Origin: Bacteroidota bacterium
GTDB taxonomy: Bacteria > Bacteroidota > Ignavibacteria > Kapaibacteriales > NICIL-2
Reading direction: 5' to 3'
NCBI GenBank assembly: GCA_019695345.1
Contig: JAIBAE010000001.1
Location: 62,001 to 126,000 of the forward strand
Length of the DNA stretch: 64,000 nt
A program made the translations under genes and the position numbers. The notes under the pieces were generated by a model. The model worked only from the letters and a program-made list of their open reading frames with translations, did no database searches and was not told the DNA's origin. The first letter of the stretch is position 1, and every line of letters begins with the position of its first letter. Below are positions 16,654 through 26,392 of this stretch, piece by piece.

Positions 16654-19600
16654 ATGTTCAGATTACTTCTATTCGTTCTACTTTGTAATTGTGCCTACCT
16701 AACTGCACAAGACTCCGGTTGGGCAGACTCTGTTGGTTTTAAACAACAGAAAATGAAAACTACAACCGGAAAAATCGTTCAAATAATATACTCGCAACAA
16801 GGCGACTCCCTATATACGCTAACAAAAGACTCCGTTGTTCATATTTATACATGGGATGCAAATACAGGGGTTTTACTAAAGGATAGAGTTTTAAACGCAT
16901 CAAACCTGCCAATGAAGGTAAAGAGGTTTTATACTGTTAATATCTCAACCGATGCTAGAACTTATCACTATACTGCCGCTGATACATCTAGTAAAGTGTA
17001 CACATGTATATTTGATATGAAAACAGACTCCTTGTTGTATAAAATACTTTTATACATAGGTATACCTTCGCATATAGATGCAATGTATGATTCAACATCC
17101 AGACTATTATGGACTGCGTCAGATGAATGGAATAATTCTTTTGGCTATGGACCTGATTGTGATGTAATAGGAAGAGTTTATAATGCAAAGTTAAGTGATA
17201 CTGCAATCGCTTTCAAAGGTAAGGATTCACCTGTAGCTATGGCATATTCAGGGATTGCAAACGGCTTTTGGTTTAATGCTATTGGTAAGTCAATACTGGC
17301 TTACAAAGGGTATTCTCGTAAGGTACATTGGTTTAGAGGCAACATGGATATAAATGAAAGTTGGATGGGATGCAGATTAATAGTTGATAATAAAGTTTAC
17401 TCTAAGGCATATCAAGCAAGATATACGGAGGCGTATTATGAATATCCTAACAACTTAAATAGCTTTACAATTGCTTTAACTCAAGAGGGATTTCATTATC
17501 TGGAAAGTAACAATTTTAGTTTAAGTCATTATGTTTTACCAAGCCATATGTTGTTTCAACAGACTACGTTATCATTAAATCCCAGTACAATACTTACACG
17601 CTATAATGCCGAGCATGCGTTACTGATAGAAGGGAGAACTATGAAGATATATCATCTACTAACTGGCAGTATTGTAGATTCACTTACACTGCCAACAACT
17701 TTAGTTTATGGTACTTATCGGAATTCCAAGCAAGAGGTTACTTATATTGATTCAAGTAACACTATCAAGCAGATAAGTTTTACTACTTCTCCATCAACAA
17801 TCAAAAATGATTTCAAAGCAAACGTAAATATATGTTATAAGGATTCCATACTATACTTCGTTCCGACAATCAAGGAACGTTATACAAAAGTTGTGTGGAG
17901 TTTTGGGGATGGTGAAACAGATACTTCTATGTATCCAAGCCATAGGTACAAAACACCGGGTGTTTATACTGTTACACTACGACTGACAGACTCTACTGAT
18001 TTTACAGAGATAGTAACAAAGGTAAATTATATTACTGTGTTACCTGAGTTAATTGCTGATTTTTCCGCAACACCATTAAAAGGTAAAGCTCCTCTTGCAG
18101 TTACATTTAAAGATGAATCAAAAGGTGTAGTTAACAGCTGGAAATGGGACTTTGGTGATGGCTCGAAGTTAGATTCTGCGCAAAGTTCTCTTCATCTTTT
18201 TACCTACCCTAAGAGCTATGATGTAACATTGACTGTTAGTGATTTGTTAAGTACTAAAAAAATTACAAAAGTGGGGTACATAGTTGCTACTGTACTGGAT
18301 AATCCAACATTTAACATAAAATACAAATACATTAACAGAAATATTAATAAGATTGATGGAAAAGATATAGTTGAATATGTCAGTGAATTTCGACATGGTA
18401 TATTAAGTAGTAGTGGTAAATTGTTAGCATTTGAGTTTGGATGCACGCATGATTTCAGGGGGAATTCTTTTGGTAATCTTCACATTGCAACTCAAGGTCA
18501 AAGAATCGCTACGTATAATGACACACTTAGCATTGATAGCGCATATAAATCTTGGCAGTTAGGTCCTTATGCTAATGGTGCTTGTGCTGAGCTTTCTTAT
18601 TACAAAGGGGGGTTCATTAAACAGTATCGAAATAACGAGTTTGTTGCTACGCATTTTAATCTAACTCCAGATGACAAAGAGAAACCAATCTATATTTCTA
18701 ATCCACAGCAAAACTTCCATCCGAAAGAATGGTCAGATAATTTTGAGGTAGCTTGCTTGAAGAATAATTATGATGTTTTTGTATTTCGATATTCCTATAA
18801 AAATTCTATACAGTTTTTCAATCCTCCAACTGTATTGATTAATAAAGACTCAATTTATGGCGATGTTGTTAGACCTATTCCAGTTTCTGACTCGCAAAAT
18901 GTTGTTGTTTTTTCAAATCCGTACAAAAGTAAAGGCGATTCTTCTTTGTACATTGTAAAATCAACTTATTCTAACAAAGGAGTATTGTTATCTAATCTAC
19001 CAATCAAGAAAAGTATTCAATGTAGAATATCTGATGTCATTTCATTAGGAAATGATGAATATATCATATCAGGATATATACCAAAAATAGATTCTACTCT
19101 AAGTAATCCTGATAAAGGGTATTTATGTAAGGTTGGTAATAGCGGTAATATTGTTTGGGAAGTTAAGTCAGATGATTGGCTACATTATAAGAAAATACAG
19201 CAACTCAGTAATTTGTATTACTCTGTATGGGGTGATCCTAAACAGAATCCAATAGGTTTCATAACCATTAATAGCAATGGAAAAATTCTTTCTGACAACC
19301 GAGTTGAGTTAATGTCAACAACATTTACACCTAGCGATTTTATAGTTAATACTCATGGTGAAAATGTATGGTTTGTTGGTAAAGAGTATGTTGCCGGTCA
19401 AGGATATCGTTCTGCCATCTATTCATGCACCAATCCTGTGTTAGATATTACCAGTGATGTAGAAGAACACCCAATAGAAAGCACTCAATCAATTGTTGTT
19501 TACCCTCAACCAACATCCAACATATTAACCGTGCAGTGGAATGCAAACTCAGATGAAATGTGCGAGGTGCAAATAGTTGACCAGTTAGGTTCTGTTGTCT

Positions 19601-19737
19601 ATACTGAAAAGGTTGATTCGTTTTCTGGTGTAAATAGCACACGTTTTACTACATCAACGTTGAATTCGGGAGTCTATTATATTACCATTCGTTCGCGTAG
19701 AGAGGTACTACGTACATCGTTTATTGTGTTACATTAG
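16654..19737 (+). CDS. Secreted PKD-domain protein with T9SS sorting domain
   Basis: About 1,027 residues. A signal peptide (MFRLLLFVLLCNCAYLTAQ) precedes a repetitive beta-rich region. Two PKD domains follow near the middle (VVWSFGDGETDTSMYPSHRY and WKWDFGDGSKLDS), then a second unrecognised beta-rich region. The end is a type A T9SS sorting domain (VYPQPTSNILTVQW, then LNSGVYYITIRS, close to the C-terminus). The protein is therefore exported through the outer membrane and anchored or released at the cell surface. An earlier in-frame ATG exists at 16636. The codon use is AT-rich. Function unknown; PKD domains usually serve adhesion or carbohydrate contact. Confidence 0.85.
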   Translation: MFRLLLFVLLCNCAYLTAQDSGWADSVGFKQQKMKTTTGKIVQIIYSQQGDSLYTLTKDSVVHIYTWDANTGVLLKDRVLNASNLPMKVKRFYTVNISTDARTYHYTAADTSSKVYTCIFDMKTDSLLYKILLYIGIPSHIDAMYDSTSRLLWTASDEWNNSFGYGPDCDVIGRVYNAKLSDTAIAFKGKDSPVAMAYSGIANGFWFNAIGKSILAYKGYSRKVHWFRGNMDINESWMGCRLIVDNKVYSKAYQARYTEAYYEYPNNLNSFTIALTQEGFHYLESNNFSLSHYVLPSHMLFQQTTLSLNPSTILTRYNAEHALLIEGRTMKIYHLLTGSIVDSLTLPTTLVYGTYRNSKQEVTYIDSSNTIKQISFTTSPSTIKNDFKANVNICYKDSILYFVPTIKERYTKVVWSFGDGETDTSMYPSHRYKTPGVYTVTLRLTDSTDFTEIVTKVNYITVLPELIADFSATPLKGKAPLAVTFKDESKGVVNSWKWDFGDGSKLDSAQSSLHLFTYPKSYDVTLTVSDLLSTKKITKVGYIVATVLDNPTFNIKYKYINRNINKIDGKDIVEYVSEFRHGILSSSGKLLAFEFGCTHDFRGNSFGNLHIATQGQRIATYNDTLSIDSAYKSWQLGPYANGACAELSYYKGGFIKQYRNNEFVATHFNLTPDDKEKPIYISNPQQNFHPKEWSDNFEVACLKNNYDVFVFRYSYKNSIQFFNPPTVLINKDSIYGDVVRPIPVSDSQNVVVFSNPYKSKGDSSLYIVKSTYSNKGVLLSNLPIKKSIQCRISDVISLGNDEYIISGYIPKIDSTLSNPDKGYLCKVGNSGNIVWEVKSDDWLHYKKIQQLSNLYYSVWGDPKQNPIGFITINSNGKILSDNRVELMSTTFTPSDFIVNTHGENVWFVGKEYVAGQGYRSAIYSCTNPVLDITSDVEEHPIESTQSIVVYPQPTSNILTVQWNANSDEMCEVQIVDQLGSVVYTEKVDSFSGVNSTRFTTSTLNSGVYYITIRSRREVLRTSFIVLH

Positions 19738-19747
19738 CACTACGTTC

Positions 19748-19809
19748 CTCTCCCGCAAAAAAAACGCCCTGCTTGTAAGCAAGGCGCGGTGCGGTCTGGC
19801 GATAGCAAA
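19748..19809 (-). repeat. Family A structured repeat, copy a5
   Basis: The plus strand runs from CTCTCCCGCAAAAAAAACGC to CGGTCTGGCGATAGCAAAG. The inner hairpin CGCCTTGCTT/AAGCAGGGCG (minus strand) has one G-U wobble. It lies 42 bases past the YhcG stop. Confidence 0.88.
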
Positions 19810-19851
19810 GTATTTTCTTATGGTATTACTACTTCTTTTATCAAGTTTGTT

Positions 19852-20868
19852 TTACATCTCGTTTTCTTGTAATAGTCTGATGAAGTCTTGTTTATCGGGA
19901 AGAACTGTTTTGTATTTGCTTGCAAAGATTTGATTGTTGTTGGTTGGTAGTGTTATTTCTACAAGCGATTCATTTTTATCTTTACACAGGATTATTCCTA
20001 TGGTGTTGTTTTCTTCGGGGAGTTTAACAAAACGGTCGTGATAGTTTACATACATCTGCATTTGTCCTAAATCTTGGTGTGTAAGTTTTCCAATCTTTAA
20101 ATCGATAAGTACAAAACATTGCAGCAAACGGTTGTAAAACACTAAGTCTATCTTAAAGTGTTGTTCATCGAATGTGATTCGTACTTGCCTGCCACAAAAT
20201 GTAAACCCTTTTCCCAGCTCTAACATAAAATGCTCGAGTTTTGAAATGATTGCTTCTTCTAATTCAAATTCGGAATATTTATGGAGTTCGGGTAAATCAA
20301 GAAACTCAAGTATATAGGGGTCTTTTAAAATGTCCGTAGGTTTCTCTATGTGCTGCCCTTGTTTTGATAATTGTTGAACAGCATCTTTATCGCGGCTTAA
20401 TACTAAACGCTCGTATAATGCGGAATCAAACTGACGCTGTAATTCCCTAAGCGACCATCTGTTCGTTTCAGATTCTATTTCGTAGAAACTTCGCTCGTCC
20501 GGATTTTCTATTCTCATTAACAGTAAATAGTGCGACCATGAAAGCGTAAATCTTTTTTCCTTCAATTCAGCAGACACTGTCTGCTGAATTGAATACGTTT
20601 GATAAAAGGCACGCATTTGGCGTAAATTGACAACAGAGAAACCTCTGCCAAAACTCTGACTTAACTGTTGAGAAAGAAATTCCAATACTTGCTTCCCATA
20701 TTCCGCACGGTGCTTGCCTTGTTGCTCATCCTCAACTATCATTCTGCCAATTTCGTAATATGTGTACACCATAGTGCTGTTAACAGAACGAACGATATTC
20801 TGCTTAGAGTCTAGAAGTAGCTCGTGTATTTTTTGATAGAGAGATTGATGCGCAGTTGGTTTTTCCAT
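19852..20868 (-). CDS. YhcG/DUF1016 family PD-(D/E)xK nuclease
   Basis: A 338-residue protein. The start at 20868 (MEKPTAHQSLYQKIHELL) gives the usual family N-terminus; the frame is open to 20985 but the extra part looks non-coding and runs towards repeat a6. The N-terminal DUF1016 region (MVYTYYEIGRMIVEDEQ, FGRGFSVVNLRQMR) is followed by the C-terminal nuclease core with FKIDLVFYN (D241) and VLIDLKIGK (D256, K258). Members are often found near restriction or mobile genes, and their biological role is poorly known. Here the gene is bracketed by same-orientation family A repeats a5 and a6. Confidence 0.9.
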   Translation of the reverse strand: MEKPTAHQSLYQKIHELLLDSKQNIVRSVNSTMVYTYYEIGRMIVEDEQQGKHRAEYGKQVLEFLSQQLSQSFGRGFSVVNLRQMRAFYQTYSIQQTVSAELKEKRFTLSWSHYLLLMRIENPDERSFYEIESETNRWSLRELQRQFDSALYERLVLSRDKDAVQQLSKQGQHIEKPTDILKDPYILEFLDLPELHKYSEFELEEAIISKLEHFMLELGKGFTFCGRQVRITFDEQHFKIDLVFYNRLLQCFVLIDLKIGKLTHQDLGQMQMYVNYHDRFVKLPEENNTIGIILCKDKNESLVEITLPTNNNQIFASKYKTVLPDKQDFIRLLQENEM

Positions 20869-20956
20869 GATTGCATTGTAACTACATGATACTATTGCAA
20901 GGAAATTAGCAAAACATTTTACAACCACGAACAAGATTGAAATTATAGTACAAATT

Positions 20957-21019
20957 TCCTTCCCGCAAAAACAAATGCCCTGCATTACTGCAAGGCGCGG
21001 TGCGGTCGGGCGATAGCGT
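20957..21019 (-). repeat. Family A structured repeat, copy a6
   Basis: The minus strand reads CTACGCTATCGCCCGACCGC to TTTGCGGGAAGGAAA. The inner stem TGCA/TGCA and GCC/GGGC matches a5 and a7. It begins 22 bases after the stop of the lipoprotein gene at 21042. Confidence 0.88.
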
Positions 21020-21041
21020 AGAACATGAATCGGTTAATACT

Positions 21042-22064
21042 TTAGAACGGCTTGTTGGAAAGTTGAATGTCGTCCATATACAGAACGCAGTTATTTGGCG
21101 TAGCCGAAATTCCTACCTCGATGTTTGTTTGTACAGCATTACGTAACGGTAGTGTTGGTTGGTTGAGTATTGTAAGTATCTGTATTCCATTTTGCCAAAG
21201 CTCTATTGTGCCTTGCGATTCGTGGAATCTGATATGGAGTTTTATGGTAACCCACTCGTTAGTGGGAACCCGCACGGGCTTTGCCTGATTAAATTTTATT
21301 TTGTTACCGAATTTGTTTTCTACCGCTAATGCACCGTTGGTAAATACTATGCGAGGGCCGGGAGATTGGTCGTACCATTGGCTTTCGAAGTCTGCTATAC
21401 TGTAAGGTAGATTCTGCGTAAAGTAATACCGTGCCTGATACCACAAATCAGAGCCTTGGGTAAAATATGCAATAGTGCTTTCCATTGATGATTTTGATGT
21501 TACCATTGAAGCTGATGGTTCTACAGCCGTAAACTTTAATACATGATTCGATGGTTCTTGTGGGTCTGGAGAAATATCAATCCTGTTATCCTTAAATGTA
21601 CAACTTCCGTTAAATATACATGTTCGTAATGCAACGTAGTCTTTTACTGTTGGCGCAGATGGACTTTGTAATGTAATGGTGTTCCAGTGTTTGTTTGTAT
21701 CTGCCGGAGAAAGTATAAATAGATTTTTGAATTGTGTTGCTTTCTCAACGTTCTCGGTAAAGTTGTTTTGGGTTGGAAATAGCCCTTGTGAAGTTTTGAT
21801 ATAGACAGAGTCGTTGTGGTGTTCGTAGTTGTTTGCCTCGTAGTTTGGTTCAAAATATTTCTGGAAAAATACACAGCCATCGTTTGTTTTTTTGTAGATG
21901 TTCCCATCGGAAGCAATGGTGTACATGTTTCCATCGGTATCTGTTAATTGCGATAGAATATCATTTCCTTGCGGGCAAGGAATAGGGTCGTTTGTTGTTC
22001 CGCATGAATTGAATACAATTGCAAGTAGTATAATCATTCCCAAACGAAGTATCTGTGTACGCAT
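21042..22064 (-). CDS. Lipoprotein with heparin-lyase-like (concanavalin-type) domain
   Basis: A 340-residue lipoprotein: MRTQILRLGMIILLAIVFNSC ends in a lipobox cysteine near residue 21. The C-terminal 200 residues resemble polysaccharide-lyase family jelly rolls: FTAVEPSASMVTSKSS, YYFTQNLPYSIADFESQWYD, then NEWVTIKLHIRFHESQGTIE and LWQNGIQIL. Such domains bind or cleave acidic glycans, but I cannot confirm catalytic residues. The start at 22064 is preferred over 22121 because it begins the signal peptide directly. Repeats a6 and a7 flank it on the same strand. Confidence 0.7.
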   Translation of the reverse strand: MRTQILRLGMIILLAIVFNSCGTTNDPIPCPQGNDILSQLTDTDGNMYTIASDGNIYKKTNDGCVFFQKYFEPNYEANNYEHHNDSVYIKTSQGLFPTQNNFTENVEKATQFKNLFILSPADTNKHWNTITLQSPSAPTVKDYVALRTCIFNGSCTFKDNRIDISPDPQEPSNHVLKFTAVEPSASMVTSKSSMESTIAYFTQGSDLWYQARYYFTQNLPYSIADFESQWYDQSPGPRIVFTNGALAVENKFGNKIKFNQAKPVRVPTNEWVTIKLHIRFHESQGTIELWQNGIQILTILNQPTLPLRNAVQTNIEVGISATPNNCVLYMDDIQLSNKPF

Positions 22065-22175
22065 AGTGGCAATTGGTTGGTTTAGTAAACAAATGTAATC
22101 TTGTTTGTACTTCTGCATCAAACGACGCGATGAGTATTGTTCTGTTTCAGGTGATGGTGTTAACTTGATTTATCT

Positions 22176-22240
22176 TCTCCTCCCGCAAAAACAAACGCCT
22201 TGCATTGCTGCAAGGCGCGGTGCGGTCTGGCGATAGCAAA
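22176..22240 (-). repeat. Family A structured repeat, copy a7
   Basis: The minus strand reads ATTTGCTATCGCCAGACCGC to TTTGCGGGAGGAGA. The inner hairpin CGCCTTGCA/TGCAAGGCG is perfect here, while a5 has a wobble pair at one position. It begins 5 bases after the cytochrome stop. Confidence 0.88.
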
Positions 22241-22245
22241 TACTT

Positions 22246-23481
22246 TTATCTGCCTGATTTTTTACTTAGTGTGCGTACATGAGTAACAATTTCCTTTAGG
22301 TCGTTATCGGGAATATGCCCTGCCCACTCGCGCATTGTTGTGAGCGGGTAATACGTACGCGGATGAAGAATAACATCGGCAAGCAAGCTATCGGTTGGAT
22401 ATTTTTTATCGGCAAGTTGTAAATCGCCATATCCTAAACCGGTAGTTGCGTGACAACTTACACAACCATATTTATTGTATAGTTTTTCTCCGTTGGTAGC
22501 GTTGGCACTAAGCGCTACTTCTGTGGCGGGTATTCGTGGTTTTTTAATTGCCGGTACTGTTTTAATATACTGATAAATGCTTCCAAGTTCGTAATCGGAT
22601 AGATGCCAATACGCACCCATAGGCGCACTTAGCGAGCGACCGTCTTTTTTGAATCCCGTCTTCATGGTTTGAACAAACTCCTCTTCAGTCCAGTTGCCAA
22701 TACCGGCTTCCTTATCGGGAGTAAGGTTTGGTGTTGGAACAAGAACACGAGCGGCATTCATGGTTTGGTTACCACCGGCATAGAAGTCACCGGATTTCTC
22801 CGGCTCAAGTTCGTTCATAGTTTTAAAATCACCCGAGTGGCACGCATAACATGCAAACACGCCGTTCGCTAAGTAACGTCCGTGTTCTACGCGGTTAGTT
22901 GTATCGGGCATTGCAATTGTTTTAGTTGGATACGGATATGGTTTAAACGCCCCGACGGTAACCAAAAACTTTGCAAGGAAGCTCGGCTTGGGTGGAATAT
23001 TATCAACATCTTCGGCAGCAACAAGTGGATCATCGCTACGGAGGAATGCAACAATGGAATATAAATCTTCATCGGCAGCATTAGGTAGTTTAACCATCCA
23101 GGGTGGAACGTACAAACCTGTTTTAGGGTGAATCCCGGTACGTAACAACCAGATGATTTCACCATCGCTCCAACCGCCAATACCTTTGGTAGGATGCTTG
23201 GTGATGTTTTTGGAATACGCTGTACCAAATTCTTCCGGCAAATCAAGCATTTGGTAGCCGGTTAGTTTTTTGGTGATTGGATTTCTGTGGCATTCGGCGC
23301 ATAATGTTAGCACCAATGTTTTCCCGCGAACCAAACGTGCCGGAGTTGACTCAACCGTAATGGTAGGAACATGTGCATCGAACTTAGGCATTCCGGAAAA
23401 ATTTACATACGCCAAAAAGCCGACAACACACAATACAAGTACTCCCAACACTATCCCTACCCACTTAAGGATACGTTTCAT
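22246..23481 (-). CDS. Membrane-anchored three-haem cytochrome c
   Basis: A 411-residue protein with an N-terminal membrane anchor (VGIVLGVLVLCVVGFLAYV) and three CxxCH haem sites: CAECH (61-65), CYACH (211-215) and CVSCH (340-344). This arrangement of three class I cytochrome domains resembles cytochrome subunits of periplasmic alcohol/aldehyde or gluconate dehydrogenases, which pass electrons to the respiratory chain. No dehydrogenase partner is next to it. It faces the periplasm, tethered to the inner membrane. The gene is followed on its strand by repeat a7. Confidence 0.88.
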   Translation of the reverse strand: MKRILKWVGIVLGVLVLCVVGFLAYVNFSGMPKFDAHVPTITVESTPARLVRGKTLVLTLCAECHRNPITKKLTGYQMLDLPEEFGTAYSKNITKHPTKGIGGWSDGEIIWLLRTGIHPKTGLYVPPWMVKLPNAADEDLYSIVAFLRSDDPLVAAEDVDNIPPKPSFLAKFLVTVGAFKPYPYPTKTIAMPDTTNRVEHGRYLANGVFACYACHSGDFKTMNELEPEKSGDFYAGGNQTMNAARVLVPTPNLTPDKEAGIGNWTEEEFVQTMKTGFKKDGRSLSAPMGAYWHLSDYELGSIYQYIKTVPAIKKPRIPATEVALSANATNGEKLYNKYGCVSCHATTGLGYGDLQLADKKYPTDSLLADVILHPRTYYPLTTMREWAGHIPDNDLKEIVTHVRTLSKKSGR

Positions 23482-23658
23482 TTATCCCTCCCGAAAAATA
23501 TATATATTAATGTAAAATGTAGTAATAGTAAGCTTCACATAAGTGTGCTTACAACATAGATTCAGATATGTAGGAAAACTGTGGTGAGATAAATAGAATT
23601 CCCCTGCAAACCATCGTTCGCAAAGATAACATTATACCGGAGTTGATAAACGTATTAT

Positions 23659-23731
23659 TCTTTCCCGCCTTTGCCGCAGCAACCCATACTGCGCCGCAAC
23701 CCGGTCGGGAACAAGCGTTGCAACGTCGCAT
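23659..23731 (+). repeat. Family B GC-rich hairpin repeat, copy b5
   Basis: TTCCCGCCTTTGCCGCAGCAACCC leads into ACTGCGCCGCAACCCGGTCGGG. It lies in the 325-base gap between divergent genes at 23481 and 23807, in which no gene is seen. Confidence 0.72.
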
Positions 23732-23806
23732 TGAAAATTGTATAATTACGTATGGGAATGTGTATATTGCCACATAATATTTTTTACTTTGCCCACGGAG
23801 CTTAAA

Positions 23807-24430
23807 ATGAAAACCTTGCTGTTATGTGTATTAGCTTTGGTATTGCTATTTGCCAATAAATCTAACGTTTATGCACAAATTGATGACAAAATGCTTGATA
23901 CGGCTTGTAAATGTATGAGCAGGATTGATATGAATAAAAGTATTGCAGAAATTGAAGAACAAGCTCAAAAATGTATGGTGGAAGTAATGACCACATCACC
24001 CGAGTTAATGCAATTGATTGCCCAATCGCCCGACGATGCAAGAGAAGTTGGAGAGAAGTTTGGGAAAGAGTTTGGAATGGAGTTAATGAGTAAATGTCCG
24101 GCTGCTATGCAGCTGTTTATAAAGGTAGGGGCAAACAAAAAAGAAGTACAAGAATCCGGTAGTGGAAAAACAAAAACATCATCGTTAACCGGTACCTTAG
24201 TAAAAGTTGATACAAAAGGGTATGTCACCATAACTGTTAAAACTGAAGGAAGAGATATTACATTGCTATGGTTACGGTATTTCCCCGGCTCGGAACAACT
24301 GAAGGATGGAGTTGCAGCATTTAAGGGAAAAAAAGTAAAATTCCAATGGAAAGAAATTGAGGTATATAACTCTGTGTTGAAAGACTATACCACCATGAAA
24401 GAAATTACCTCGTTTGAAGTTGTTCCATAA
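23807..24430 (+). CDS. Secreted protein of unknown function
   Basis: A 207-residue protein starting MKTLLLCVLALVLLF, with a signal peptide ending near VYAQ. ATG at 23807 follows CGGAG; the frame is open back to 23738. The mature N-terminus has a TACKCMSRIDMNKS segment, and cysteines recur at QKCMVEV and SKCPAAM, so disulfides are likely. The C-terminal half after a serine/lysine-rich linker looks like a small beta-domain (LTGTLVKVDTKGYVTITVK). The cysteine pattern recalls small secreted proteins common in Bacteroidota, but I do not recognise a named family. Confidence 0.75.
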   Translation: MKTLLLCVLALVLLFANKSNVYAQIDDKMLDTACKCMSRIDMNKSIAEIEEQAQKCMVEVMTTSPELMQLIAQSPDDAREVGEKFGKEFGMELMSKCPAAMQLFIKVGANKKEVQESGSGKTKTSSLTGTLVKVDTKGYVTITVKTEGRDITLLWLRYFPGSEQLKDGVAAFKGKKVKFQWKEIEVYNSVLKDYTTMKEITSFEVVP

Positions 24431-24435
24431 TAATA

Positions 24436-24508
24436 CCTGCGCCGCAGAACGTGCGGCTCGCACAGGGTTTGCGCGCTTGATGGTTCGCTTCGGTGCAGTA
24501 CCGTACCC
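24436..24508 (-). repeat. Family B GC-rich hairpin repeat, copy b6
   Basis: Runs from CCTGCGCCGCAGAACGTGCG to GTTCGCTTCGGTGCAGTACC. On the minus strand it begins 9 bases after the stop of the cation transporter gene; it lies between convergent genes. Confidence 0.8.
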
Positions 24509-24517
24509 CTATATATT

Positions 24518-25429
24518 TTAATCTATATGACCTTCGGGTAAATCGGTGCTTTCTAAATGGCTGGTAATATCGCAGGCGTGGTCTATTGCTGTAGCCACAC
24601 ATAACTCTGCTTCGGTTGCAAGGCGGTGAGCGTCTTCTATCATAGTGCCATCCTGAAATACGATATGGAAATCTACATACACTCTGTTGCCGCTTTCCCG
24701 TAAACGTAACCTATGGAATGTCGTTCCGGTATTGGTAGTATATTCATTTAAAGCAGATTCGGCTTTGTTGAAAAACTCAGGGTTTGATTTATCCATCAAC
24801 CCGCCAACAGCACTGCGCATCAGTTTGTATCCCTCCCAAATAATGTTACTGCCAAACAGCAATGCTAAAATGGGGTCGATGATTGAATACCCCGTGTATG
24901 CCGCAAGCGAGAGACCTATTACCGCGCCAACACTCGTCCATGCGTCGGTGAGTATGTGCCGTCCGTTGGCTTCTACAATTAGCGACTTTTCTTTTTTGCC
25001 AACCTTAACTAAATAAAAACCAAGAACTGCATTTATGCCACCTGCTAATGCGGTTAACAATGTTCCGGTTCCAAGTTGCTCCAATGTTACACCAACTATC
25101 ATTTTTTTGATGGCAGTTCCAATGATAACAATTGCGGCTATTATTATTAAGCCGCCTTCTAACCCTGCGCTGAAGTAAGTGATTTTATCGTGACCGTAGT
25201 TGTGGTCATGGTCGGGCGGACGGTAAGTTACCCGTAAACTATAAAACGCAAATGCAACGGCAAGTTGGTGAACAACCGATTCCATGGCATCGGAGAAAAT
25301 TGCAACGGAGCCGGTAATAAAATATGCATACCATTTTATACCAAGCATACACAAGCCAATGCCAAGTGATAAATTCATTGCAAGGATTTCGTTTTTAGAA
25401 AGGGTGCTTGAAGTTGATGATGATGTCAT
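24518..25429 (-). CDS. Cation diffusion facilitator (CDF) metal transporter
   Basis: A 303-residue inner-membrane protein with about six hydrophobic segments and a cytoplasmic C-terminal domain. CDF hallmarks are visible: FSDAMESVVHQLAVAFAFY in transmembrane segment 2, the histidine-rich DHDHNYGHDKITYFSAGLE loop, and ILTDAWTSVGAVIG in segment 5. The C-terminal TFHRLRLRESGNRVYVDFHI and DAHRLATEAE match the CDF dimerisation domain. Members export Zn, Co, Cd, Fe or Mn in exchange for protons; the metal is not certain. Divergent from cdsA. Confidence 0.9.
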   Translation of the reverse strand: MTSSSTSSTLSKNEILAMNLSLGIGLCMLGIKWYAYFITGSVAIFSDAMESVVHQLAVAFAFYSLRVTYRPPDHDHNYGHDKITYFSAGLEGGLIIIAAIVIIGTAIKKMIVGVTLEQLGTGTLLTALAGGINAVLGFYLVKVGKKEKSLIVEANGRHILTDAWTSVGAVIGLSLAAYTGYSIIDPILALLFGSNIIWEGYKLMRSAVGGLMDKSNPEFFNKAESALNEYTTNTGTTFHRLRLRESGNRVYVDFHIVFQDGTMIEDAHRLATEAELCVATAIDHACDITSHLESTDLPEGHID

Positions 25430-25513
25430 GGTGTTATGATTGTGGAGAAATCAGTACAAAATTACGGTAAGTTGGGCGTATCTTTGTTTACGTTTATTGT
25501 TAAAGGGCAAAAA

Positions 25514-26392
25514 ATGTCGAATCTTGTTACTCGGGTGTTGTTTGCGTTGATTGCTATTCCGGTGTTTGTATTTGTTATAATACAAGGTGGGTGGCTGTTT
25601 GCATTAACCATTGCGTTACTTGCAGGGCTGGGTGCAAAAGAATTCTTTGAAATGAGTGTACACAAGGCGGCACATCCGCAATCGTTTATCGGTATTTTGT
25701 TTTCGGCTGCGCTGCCGGTAATTGCACAAGCAGAAAGCACTTTCAACACACATCTGTTTGCAGTTGTTATCGTTGCAATGGTTCTTCAAATTTTTGCTAT
25801 CGAACTCTTCCGTAATAAACCAAATGCACTATTAAATGTTGCTTCAACTATTGCAGGCATTGCATACGTTGGTGGTATGTTTACATGTTTGGTTTTGCTT
25901 AGTACATTGTTTACCGAATACCACATAGACTTTCTTAATGGTACATTACGCACACAAGTAAAATATTACGAGATGTTCTTCCCAACAGTATTGATGTTTG
26001 CCATGTTTATTTCTATTTGGGTGTGCGATAGTGCTGCATATTTTGCAGGCATGGCGTTTGGCAAACACAAAATGTTTCCGCGGGTAAGCCCAAAAAAATC
26101 GTGGGAAGGATGGACAGCCGGATTTATAGCATCAGCAGTTGTGTTCTGGTGTATAATGCACTTTTTCTATGCTGAATTTCCTGCGCACCACGCAATTATT
26201 ATTGGAGCTTTGATTGGCATAATTGGTCCGCTTGGCGACTTTGCCGAATCACTTCTTAAACGCGATGCTAACATTAAAGATAGCTCCAACATTTTACCCG
26301 GTCACGGCGGGATATTAGATAGATTTGACAGTGTACTATTTGTTGCCCCAATGTTGTATGTGTATTTCCGCGTGTGGATATTACTTTCCTAA
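25514..26392 (+). CDS. cdsA: Phosphatidate cytidylyltransferase
   Basis: A 292-residue polytopic membrane enzyme making CDP-diacylglycerol from phosphatidate and CTP, the branch point of phospholipid synthesis. The family signature is near the C-terminus: SPKKSWEGWTAG, then GPLGDFAESLLKRDANIKDS and LPGHGGILDRFDSVLF. The start at 25514 (MSNLVTRVLFALIAI) follows AAGGGC and opens the first membrane helix; the frame is open back to 25436. An isolated TATCTTTG at 25479-25486 looks like a Bacteroidota -7 box but has no good -33 partner. Confidence 0.95.
   Translation: MSNLVTRVLFALIAIPVFVFVIIQGGWLFALTIALLAGLGAKEFFEMSVHKAAHPQSFIGILFSAALPVIAQAESTFNTHLFAVVIVAMVLQIFAIELFRNKPNALLNVASTIAGIAYVGGMFTCLVLLSTLFTEYHIDFLNGTLRTQVKYYEMFFPTVLMFAMFISIWVCDSAAYFAGMAFGKHKMFPRVSPKKSWEGWTAGFIASAVVFWCIMHFFYAEFPAHHAIIIGALIGIIGPLGDFAESLLKRDANIKDSSNILPGHGGILDRFDSVLFVAPMLYVYFRVWILLS

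Noticed and set aside
19748-22240. Family A repeats as integron attC sites
   Set aside because: Position after genes and folded shape fit, but the conserved RYYYAAC/GTTRRRY cores and an integrase are missing, and core genes such as guaB, dnaA and acs carry the repeat.
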